NCBI GenBank assembly: GCA_018340375.1
Contig: JAFFJZ010000017.1
Span: 3,710,001 to 3,774,000 of the forward strand
Direction of reading: 5' to 3'
Source: Gonatopus flavifemur
Lineage: Eukaryota > Arthropoda > Insecta > Hymenoptera > Dryinidae
DNA length: 64,000 nt
Position 1 is the first letter of the stretch, and every line of letters starts with the position of its first letter. The translations under genes were made by a program, and so were the position numbers. Positions 23,301 through 33,752 of this stretch are shown here, in pieces. The notes beneath the pieces are model-generated. The model worked only from the letters and a program-made list of their open reading frames with translations, did not search any database and was not told the origin of the DNA.

Positions 23301-24572
23301 TTGTAAACATTAGTGGCAGCTCATTATCATTCATAGAAGTTAATTACATTCAATGTTACGTTATTTTACAGATCAAGATTTTCGGTACATATATATACAC
23401 TCTTACAAACTAGAGTGGCGGTGTCTTAAAAATTATATTTATGCTTACAATATATCGCTTCCAATATAGTACTAAAACCATACTTATATACCAAACGTAA
23501 CAGTCTAACATCACTCGCGAGAAAGATACGTACGCAACTTTTAACCTATTAAAATATTCAAATATGATACTCGGCGGGAAATTTGAATTTGATGACTATC
23601 CGCTTTGGTTAAGATATGTTCTTTATTATTATATACCAGCTAAAATATCAAAGACGCTCATGGTTTTGCACATAACTATTGTTCTGAGTAAAAGTATAAA
23701 ATCAAAAATTAGGAACATTTAAAATACGTCATATCACAAATAAAACGACTCGTGGAAATACTTACGCAACTTTCTTGTGCCTGCTAATCCATTTTTATAA
23801 ATGCACGTTCGTGTATACTTATATATATATATATATTTAGTTATAGTTTTAGGGGGCTATACTGGCCTTGAAAGCCACTATAGCGGTTGCTCTGTCCTTT
23901 GAAGGTTAAATGGATGGATCGCCTCACACGATCAAGTTTTAACCAACAGAAAAACAAATTCGAAATTCGAATATTCATATATTCAAGTATTATTCATTAG
24001 ATCCATTCATCAAAATAACTCGACTTTTTTGAATGTGGGTCAAGATACTATTGTGTGAATAAAATTAAAATCATTGAATTCTGAATCTAATTCTGATTTT
24101 TATGTTCAATTTTATAATGTGAAATTCTAAAATCAAAGTTCAAGTGAAGTGATGATAACATTTTTCTCTATCACATTGAATACGGATGGCATGTGTGTTT
24201 ATTATATTCATATTTATTATTATATTATATTTATGCATCTATCATTCATTGATATCTTTATTGTTACATGATTTTTTTGTTATTCCATTTGTATAATATT
24301 TAAATTGTTCTGTTAACAATCTATGAATCATCAAAAACTAACAGTTTTTAGTATTTTCGTTTAATTAGTAATTATTTTCATCTGCAAATTGTCAAATATT
24401 TTATTTAGTCAATATAAGTTTTTGTTTTTTGTATTTATTTAATTTCCAATTCCATGGTAACACAAATAAATCAAATTTTGAATTCCTTATGGATAGGGGA
24501 TAAATGTTTCACATACTTGATTAGATGCTAAAACGTTTATTCCCACCGTAAACAAATTTCATAGAACATCCC
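23301..24572. other. No gene; possible downstream flank of the two-gene transposon
   Basis: AT-rich, including a (TA) run at 23817-23836. The words TACGCAACTTT near 23530 and 23762 recur and might be subterminal repeats of the minus-strand element that follows; that is speculative. Confidence 0.35.
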
Positions 24573-24693
24573 GAGACAGCACAATAGTTTCGGATGAATT
24601 CATAATGAATACTTTTGGGACTATAACAATCCATAAAGCGTTCTTCATGAATTCATCAGGGATTGCGGTGCTGTTCAAGTGGTATTTTTTCAC
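24573..24693. repeat. Short palindromic element, CCC...GG type, decayed
   Basis: CCCGAGACAGCACAATAG at the left and the complement of GGTGCTGTTCAAGTGG at the right, with GATGAATTCAT as matching inner arms. AT precedes the left end. The AGCA core fits the CCCA..AGCA ends seen elsewhere. Confidence 0.5.
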
Positions 24694-24879
24694 AATGTTA
24701 AAATAAAGAATTACAATTTTTGATAAAATATCATTTATACATCATTGGGAAAAGGTACAAATTTTAGGTGGAATTTCACAATACATCATTGGCGAACATA
24801 CTTTAACTGATATATTGCATAATTTTTACATACATTTTTGACCATTTTGGAATAACAATTCTTGTAAGTGAATCTATCA

Positions 24880-25090
24880 CACTCGGAAATTATTGTTTAT
24901 ATATTGAGCAACTAAAGCTTATATATTTTTGAAGTAGTATACGATGACTTATATATTAGATCATGCTTATCGGATTCTTGATGAAATTATATCCGGAAAT
25001 CATTTTTTTGAAATTAAGCAACTAAACCTAGTATGTTTTTGAAGTCTTATACAATAACTTAAATGTTGGATGATGCTTATCACATTTTCA
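24880..25090. repeat. Two tandem copies of a roughly 120-bp unit
   Basis: The block GCAACTAAA...TTTTTGAAGT...TATACGATGACTTA...ATGCTTATCGGATT is followed by a diverged second copy (GCAACTAAACCTAGTATG...ATGCTTATCACATT). It lies just downstream of the transposase-like ORF. CACTA elements carry subterminal repeats, so it could be one; this is inference. Confidence 0.55.
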
Positions 25091-25182
25091 CTGAATCGTG
25101 CGAAGTATTTATATATGTATATGTATATTATACATATAAAATTAACAAAAATGGCGATATTTTCTCGACGGTGATGGTTAAA

Positions 25183-27708
25183 TTAAATCCAAAGTTTATT
25201 TATATAATAATAACCATCTGATGATTTATTTTTATTACTGAAAATAGCATTTTGTATTTCCGTAAGATTCAAGATATTCCATGTATATTCGTCTATGTTG
25301 AAAATCTTGAATGCATCATAATGCTCATCCAAAAAACAATCTTGCAAATTTTTCGATATAAATATGAATTCATTATCGTATGAGAATATGTATTCAATCA
25401 CATTAATTACTGGATAATTTTCACAAAAAGTAATCAAAATCGTACCCTTTTTTATCGTATTTCCCATATGATTCACCCATTTAACACATGTTATTTTATG
25501 TGAAAAATCGACAGGTAACACAGATATTAGATTTTCAAAGTATTCCAATTTGTCAGCTTGCACTGTATATGTTGGACCAAGTGTAACATATTCGTATTTT
25601 TTGAAACAAAGAAATCGATAATTAAGTAAAAGTTGATGTCGTATAGCTATCGTCTTACACATGTTCACTCTGCTCATACTGGCACGTGACATTTGTCGTC
25701 CCTCGCGATTCTTACTTTCAAAGCGTAGACACGAAATTTTCCAAAGGGGACCTACTGCTTTCATAACTTGATGATAATGAATTAAAAGATGATGTTTCGG
25801 TTTAAGACTGTTTGGAAAAATTTCAATCAAAGACGATAAATAATCTTTCACGAAAGTTTTAAGCACACCAGGAGTATCACTTGTAATATTGATCTTTCGA
25901 GTAATTTGAACAACCTGTCGCAACAATAAAACTAATTTCCATACATCATTTTCTTGTGGTATTGTATCGCCAATAATAAGATTGATATTCATAATTAAAT
26001 GTAACATTTCGGATGAAGTAATAATCAAATACTTATTTTTCAATTGTGATTCAATTATTTCGGGAGGTCGATTAATGCTTGCATTATCACCGAAAGAAAA
26101 ACCTTGAATACGTGTATTTAGATTTCTCAGCGTAGTATATTTCTTAACATAAATGAAATAATGCAAAAACATTGCTAAATCATCCCGGCAAACTCCCTCC
26201 AGCAAGTCATGCATTACGTCAACTGAGACATTTTTTGTGACATGGAATCCTTGTATTTCATGGAATAAACAAGATTCGGTAATTCCACTCATTTGCAAAT
26301 TATTCAAAGCTACTAAAGACACATAATTATTAACATTCCGTAGGGTGCATTGACTTTCATCGAATATTTCGTTTATATGATCTCTGTTGACTAAACAAAA
26401 CCTACAAAAGTATTTGCTATTAAAACTCTTGGTAAATCCAAGAATCGAGTGTAAGCCTAAATTGTCACCTACAATCAATTTCAATTCAAAATACAATTTC
26501 TTTTTTCCTTCAGGAAGAGAAATAAGGATGCCTTCTTTTTGTAAATATTGAAGCTCTTCGATAGCTTTTGTAAAGATTGAACGATTTTGGAAGACCTTTC
26601 GGTCCAAAGTGTTGAACAAGATGAACAAAAATATATTTTCAATCTTAGATTGAAAAATCGGAGGTAAGCAAGGAATACTGATGTATACTGCACCGCACTT
26701 CGAGACTCCTCTGTGGCTACCAAGTGGGTTGTTCGTTTCGTAATCGTCAAAGTACATGATAATTGGAAACACAGTTTTGTGCCCATGTTGACTAGTAACG
26801 TCTTGCCATAAGGAACCTTGCACAAAATTTGATTTAATCGCCTGACAAGTCTTAAGACTGAATAAGTAATTCATTGTTTCGTTGAAAACACCTGGAAGTT
26901 CAAAAAATTGTTGTAACACTGATCTAATTGGAATGAACTGAGCTACGACTGGAATATATCCTAAATATTGATCTCCTTTTCTTTGTTTAATTTCTTCTCG
27001 TTCTCCTAATTTATAAGACTGTGGAGAAATGAATGTTCCAAGTTCCTTAAGTATACGTAAACGTTTATATTCTGTATTGAATTCTGTATATAAGGCCAAA
27101 ATATCTTCGTGCTTACTTTTTAGTGCGATTAAGCATTCCTCGCTTGCTCCTAATATTTTAAGTTCATGTTCCGCACTTTTTTCTAGGCAATGAAATGTCT
27201 TGGCAATAAGTGAAATAACATTTTTGATAATTTCATCAATGGTTTTTCTAGATAAATCAGTATACTGATACAATTGAGCAATAAATTGTAAATTATTCAG
27301 ACGTGTTTGTTTTAAGAATTCATTTTTTGTCGTAAAAGTCTTATCACTTTGTTCAGAGAACTCATTTTCATATTCCAAGAGCGCCGCATCATCATCGTCT
27401 ATAAGAAAATCATTGTCCTTTTGCCAATCATAATTGAAATTATCTACCAGAATTTCTGATTCTGAACCTACTGTATCAATATCATCAGTCCTGCGATCAT
27501 ATGAAGATGGGATTTTTTCAAAATTTGTGATATTTGATCCATGGACATTCTTTCTATGTCGAATGAAAGAATTTAATATGGAAAAACTTCTAATACAATA
27601 GTTATCCTTGCATTCGAATAATTGTAAACTTGGATGGAAATTTCTTACATGGGTAATTAACATATTGTTATCTAAGAACACATTGTTGTAAGCGAAACAC
27701 GTAAACAT
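25183..27708 (-). CDS. Large transposase-like protein, tentatively CACTA/EnSpm TNP2-like
   Basis: An intact 841-residue frame with an ATG start. Near the N-terminus C33-x4-C38-x12-H51-x4-H56 looks like a C2H2 zinc finger, followed by an Asp/Glu-rich linker (about 75-125). Then, in order: F-D-D-Y-E-T-N-N-P-L-G-S-H (320-332), G-D-N-L-G-L-H (about 414-420), C-R-F-C (435-438), D-V-M-H-D-L-L-E-G-V (497-506) and K-P-K-H-H-L-L-I-H-Y (about residue 645). I recall this order from animal multi-copy genes that resemble TNP2 of CACTA transposons; that assignment is from memory. Acidic residues in the FDDYE, GDNLG and DVMHD blocks are catalytic candidates. The start lies 55 bases downstream of the stop of the multi-exon gene on the same strand, suggesting one element with two products from a shared or alternatively spliced transcript. 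It could belong to an uncatalogued animal superfamily. No lesion seen, so it may be young. Confidence 0.6.
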   Translation of the reverse strand: MFTCFAYNNVFLDNNMLITHVRNFHPSLQLFECKDNYCIRSFSILNSFIRHRKNVHGSNITNFEKIPSSYDRRTDDIDTVGSESEILVDNFNYDWQKDNDFLIDDDDAALLEYENEFSEQSDKTFTTKNEFLKQTRLNNLQFIAQLYQYTDLSRKTIDEIIKNVISLIAKTFHCLEKSAEHELKILGASEECLIALKSKHEDILALYTEFNTEYKRLRILKELGTFISPQSYKLGEREEIKQRKGDQYLGYIPVVAQFIPIRSVLQQFFELPGVFNETMNYLFSLKTCQAIKSNFVQGSLWQDVTSQHGHKTVFPIIMYFDDYETNNPLGSHRGVSKCGAVYISIPCLPPIFQSKIENIFLFILFNTLDRKVFQNRSIFTKAIEELQYLQKEGILISLPEGKKKLYFELKLIVGDNLGLHSILGFTKSFNSKYFCRFCLVNRDHINEIFDESQCTLRNVNNYVSLVALNNLQMSGITESCLFHEIQGFHVTKNVSVDVMHDLLEGVCRDDLAMFLHYFIYVKKYTTLRNLNTRIQGFSFGDNASINRPPEIIESQLKNKYLIITSSEMLHLIMNINLIIGDTIPQENDVWKLVLLLRQVVQITRKINITSDTPGVLKTFVKDYLSSLIEIFPNSLKPKHHLLIHYHQVMKAVGPLWKISCLRFESKNREGRQMSRASMSRVNMCKTIAIRHQLLLNYRFLCFKKYEYVTLGPTYTVQADKLEYFENLISVLPVDFSHKITCVKWVNHMGNTIKKGTILITFCENYPVINVIEYIFSYDNEFIFISKNLQDCFLDEHYDAFKIFNIDEYTWNILNLTEIQNAIFSNKNKSSDGYYYINKLWI

Positions 27709-27763
27709 GTTTAGATTATGGAATAACTCATCAACAGCAAATATGTAACTTAACTAGTATGAA

Positions 27764-30700
27764 TTATACAGATGGGACTGATTCTTTTTTTATGTATCCC
27801 AGTACCGCATTCATATTAGTTGTGAGTTTATCATGCTCCAGATGAATATCAAATCCTGCTTTTTGTAAGAACAGCCACAGAGTATTAGAATTTTCTGGAT
27901 ACTGACAATCCAATGCAAAATATAGTTTCATAGTCAAATCAAAAGCTTCAACGCAGTTCTTTGATTCATACTTTACATCATCGAACAGCACAAAATACTG
28001 TTGCGTTTGAAGCAGAGGTCCTGTAGTTACTACAAAAATCTGTAATGTTTTCCGTTCCTTACGTGCGTTTTCCTTCAATATTTCCGTGGTTTTGTCAATA
28101 TCTGCAGCATTCTACAAAAAGGAAAATTCTCATCAAACACTTATTGATAATTATTATTGAACTGACACATTTAACTATTACATTGAACATTAAGGCTCAT
28201 GCTACGTACTTGTACGTAATTTTGCTACGTACTTTTTCAAGAACTAAGCGATAAATAACAATTTTTAATATGCAGTGATGAAGCGCATTTACAAAATTGA
28301 ACTTTGAATATTAGATTAAATCTGGAAAAGATTCCTGAAAATCATAAAAACAATTATAAACATAAGGAACTACAAATGTCAATGACTTTCATAAACTGTT
28401 TTCTTTCATATTAAGATATTACTATGGACTCTCAATTAAAATTCAGAGCGGAATCATAGCACTATATTTGAACGTTGTATATTCAAAATTTTTATTCAGC
28501 ACTCGATTATGAAGAAAATATGTAGCAAAGTTTCGTCCGGCCTTATAGAGCTCCATGGGCCTCAAGGCCCATAGAACTTTACGAAAATGGGTAAAACTTC
28601 GCTACATACTTTCTTCACAATTAAGTAATGAATGAAAATTTCACATGTGTAGCGTTCAAATACACCGCTAAGATTTGGCTCTAAATATAAATTGAAAGTC
28701 CAAAGTAATATCTAAACATGAAAGAAAACAATTTATAAAAATCGTTGATATTTGTAGGTTATTTTTATGATTGTGTACATGATTTTCAAGAATCTTTTTC
28801 ACATTCAATCTAATATTCAGAGTCTAATTTTACGAATGTGCTTCATCACCGCCTATGAACATTTTGGAGCCTTCCGAAGTAGCTGGTCAAGACCAAGCGA
28901 TCTGGACCACGAACTTTTGATTGGTTGAGAAAACTTTTTGGACCAATCAAAAGGTCGTGGTCCAGACCGCCTGGTTTTGACCAGCTACCCAATAAACATT
29001 CCGATTCTTAAGATATGTTTAAGAAAAGTCTCAAATTGTCTTATGCAACACTATTAGATATCTTTGAGATCTCTTAAAGTGTTCTTACATCTGAAAGATA
29101 TCTTTTATGTTTATTGAGTCCTTCGGAAGGCTCCTTTTCATTCATCGCTTAATTGTTGTTGAAAAAGTAAATAGAAAAATTTAGCCTGTTTTTTTTAGAG
29201 TTCCATGGGTCTTAATTTCGGTGTAAATACATATGAAATAACTGTTCCACACATATCTTACAAATCAACACATTAGAAATATTTCAAGGTTATGTGAAAC
29301 ATACACGAAGAAAAAGGAATAGTGATAATCACTAAGCGAATAGTACACTGAGAAAACAGATATCCTGAGAATTACCATAATTCATGGATTTTCAGCGCTG
29401 GTCTGACCCGAGTCGGAATATTTACTTGCACGAATATCTAAAAGTACCATAATTTCTTGGACTTTTCAGAATAAGTATGGTACCTTCCTTATAAAAGTCC
29501 CAGATATTATGGTACTTTTAGAGGTTTGTTCAGGTAAATATTGAGACTCGGGTCAGACCAGCGCTAAAAATCCATGAATTATGGTACTTTTTGAGATACA
29601 TTTTTCTCCGTGTAGTATATGAACAGACCAAACTGCCCAATTATGCGAACCAAACGGCTCAATTGAAATTACGATACGCTTAGTTAAACTAACGATACGT
29701 TTAGTTAGAATAACGATGCGATTGATCCCCTAGTGCAAACGCGGATGGATTCGGATAGAAATATGGAAATGGATACAGAAATAGGATTGAAACGGATTGA
29801 ATTCGGATTGCATTTCTATCCGTTTCAATCCTATTTTTGATCCCTCTTAAAATTTTTATCTGAATCCATCCGAATCTATCCACATTTTTTACCACGGTTT
29901 TACTGACCAAATTTTTGGTCTGTCCATATTTTACTATACCAGTTTCCTCCGTGTATTTTACGTTCCAATATGTTCCGTATTATCACATATTGAAAATCTG
30001 TTTCGAATATTTTGATCAAGCGAAAAAATATGAAAAACATGACTAAAACAGTGGTGTAGAATATCTTTTACCTATATGTCAAACATTGAAACTATCCCTG
30101 CTAAAAATTCTCAATACAAAACGATAAAAAACAATAGATTTTTCCTATCGTTTTCAACGAGGTTTCTGAATACGGAATTCTTGAATTTATATCGTTGTTA
30201 CAGGATAGAACCTTATCGGTTTTTATCGTGTTCTATAGGATCTAACAAAATTGTATGTGGTTGTGTCCTACAATTCCTATAGAAAAAGTACCAGTTATTC
30301 TTAAATATATGACTTTATTTTCTTAAATAACTGGTACTTTTTCTATAGGAATTGTAGGATAAGACCACATACAATTTCGTTTAATCCTATAGAACACGAT
30401 GAAAACCGATAAGGTTCTATCGTTGAACAACGATATAACATCGGGAATTCCGTAACCTCATTGAGACCGATAGGAAAAATCTATCGTTTTGTATTGGGGA
30501 TTCTTCAGCAGAGATATGATTAAGGGGATACTAGCGTCCGTGATTCGCATCATTAGTTGAAAGAAATGCAATCATAAGATAGAAAGACAGATCTGATACC
30601 GATACTAGGATCATCTTAAAAATGAGTACTCAAATATTCACTGGGTATTACCATCACATTAACGAAAAACGAATTTCGTCTCTCTTGAATAGACAGTTTC

Positions 30701-33700
30701 CTAATGAAAGTTTCTGGTTCGATGTGAGATGTATCATCATTTTCTGTAGTTTCTTGGGTATTTGAATCATTTTCGTTCAGTTTCCTCGTCTTGATGTTGG
30801 CAGTGTTATTTTCTTTATGATTTTTCCCAAGAGATCTATTTACGTTCCTCTTTCTTCTCGTTGGTCGATACGAATCAATAATTAAAGGAAGTAAGTAAAA
30901 TAATACGATATCTTGATTCTCTGTAAGATCAAAATTATGAATCAATCATTTATATTGATGTTATAGAAATTTGTGCATTTTCAATAATCATGTGAGTGCC
31001 GTTACTCAAGGTTGGTAAAACTTTAAAGTATGCAAAATCAACAGGATTTTTGGGAGGAGATATTTTCAATTGTTGCGTGAGGACTTTCTTAATGGAATTC
31101 CAACAGTGTGATAAATTTCTACCTGGGTATAAGGTCTCAGAATCTTGTATCAACTGAAAGAATTTTACGGATTATTCAAGTAAAATGTTAACACCTTAGA
31201 AATTTCATTGTGATGGTGTAAAACGAATTTGAAGAAATACCAGGAATTTTCCATTCTGATCTTTCAAACATGGGAAACGCTCTACGTATTCAAATACAGG
31301 CGTATGCTTCATCATCAAAAGACGTCTTCCGTCAAGGAAACAATTATTCCATCGTATTTCAACTTCGGTTCTCGGTTCGATATGTTTCTCCAACCATGAA
31401 ATATCGTCATTCTCTGCAATAGGAAAATATTTTGTAGTTATAAAAATAGATTCATAATGTTTGCACTTATATACTTTATTTTTTCGTTGCTCCGACAGAA
31501 TTCCATTATGACCAGTAAAATTAGCCAAATTCATCTCACGAATTCGTCAAAGTAAACAAATGTATGAATATAAAATATGTCTAATTTTGAAAAGCGTGTT
31601 GAAAATTTCTGCTATGGAATAAATTCAATTTCTATAGAATTACGACTTCTTGTTAATGACACGAAGATTGAAGAGCATTTCAAGAAAATTTCACCAACCC
31701 AGATAACACATGAAGAATTCTATTTCCAGAACAAGAATAGAATTCTTCAAGAACTCTTTTCGAACTAATGAATTCCTAGAGAACTCTGGAAGAGTTGAAT
31801 GTTTGGGACATCAACAAGTTCTTTGAGAATAGTGAATATTGTTTTAGTACTCTCAAAGAAGTCGTTAATGTCCCAAACATTGAACTTTTCCAGAGTTCTT
31901 TAGGAATTCATTAGTTCGATAAGAGTTCTTGAAGAATTCTATCCTTGTTTTGGAAAAAGAATTCTTCGTGTGTTATCTGGGAAATAATTGAAGCAAATGT
32001 AGTGAATGTAATGAAAAAAATTTCTCAGGGAATGTTCTGACAATGCGAAAAAATTCGATACAGTAATGAAGTTCATAGTCGATGAACTTATATGATGAAC
32101 ATAAAACCCAGTTTTTCCTTTTTGTCAATCCTTAAATTGATTCTTTCGAATTTCCTTCATCAACTTAATAAACATTCCATTCCTGAAGATATCTTTACGA
32201 AAAGCCGAAGCTGTGCGGTGAAAAAATTTTTAGATCTCTTCAACTCTCCTTACATCTAAAAGATATCTGTAAGATGTGAGAAGAGTTTAAGAGATCTAAC
32301 AAATATCTGAAAGTGTTGCATCAGATATCGTAAATTTTCCATGAAGATATCTTAAGAAATTAAATGTTTTGTTGAGGAACGTCTTCCTTATTTTGAATTC
32401 CAAAAAACGTCGTCATAAATTTTACAACTCAGAACAAAACACACGAATTCCTGTCCCTCATTTCATTGATTGTACACATTGTTCACACATGGAAAATGAG
32501 CACAGTTTTTGAAACATTATACTTATTTTACACGAGACCTCATTCTTAAAGGTAGATTCCAGAAAATACGGTTTTCGAAAAGTTTCCAAATGGAATGAAT
32601 AATTCTGAATGATCAAATACCTGATAGAGCAAAATCGCTATTTTCTACTTCTTTTTCTCTGTTGGCTTTTGGCATGAAACCTTCTTCTCGGAGTATTTTC
32701 AATAAATACTGATAATGATACAATAAAATTCCTGATGCAGGCGTCGTAATATTATTTTCTGTTATACGTGGGGTATAAGAAGTTGCAGATGATTCACCAG
32801 GGAAGATTGTTTCTATTTCTTTAGCTCATTGAATAAATTTTCGTGAATCAATGCTGAAAATCATTAATCATTCAGTTACCATTCATTTGAGAATACTTTC
32901 AATCAGGAAAACTCATTCGATTCTTGTATGCATGAACCTAATATAAAGGTATAGACAGAGATGGGGATTTTTGTACTCCGGGAGTACTTTTAGTGGGAAG
33001 TACTTTTTGGTGACACCATATTTCACTTGAAAAACATTTCACTCCACAAAACAATATCCCTACCAAAAATATTCCCCGGAGTACAAAAATGCCCATCCCT
33101 GGGTATTGATTATATGACTATATTTGAATTGGAGAAATGACACATTAGGCGGATACTAGCGTCGGTATCGGATCTTTCCTCTCTCTATTTTGTGATTCTA
33201 TCTCTTTCTAACCAATAATTTGAGTTACTAACGCTAGTATTCACTTCATGATCATTATACATGATTCAATGAAATAATACTCAATTACTTACTGGAAATT
33301 AGTTAGACACTGACCAATTCCAATTTTTTCAAAAGCAATTTCTTTTTCTCTTTGAATTACTAAACGTGATGAAGCTGATCTTTTTGTTTTTGATAACGTA
33401 TTGTCATTATCGATGTAATGTCGTATAATTCTTTTGCCTTCGCAGTTGCTCTGCAAGTATTGTTTCAATTCCTAATTCATATGACAGAAGAGTGAGCCGT
33501 CATTCAGTTTATTGAAAATATATCAGAAATTGTTCAGAAATAAGAGCTCAAAAACTCACAGAATCTTTGTTGCTCAAAATACTGTCTGTTCCTGTATTTC
33601 CATTGCTACTGCTACCTTCTATTCTGCTGTTGTTATTATTATTATATTCCCGAAAACAAGGGATGTACATTTTATTCGTGTTGATTTGGAATGTATGATA

Positions 33701-33719
33701 TAAAATGGTAATGATAATG

Positions 33720-33752
<33 letters not shown>

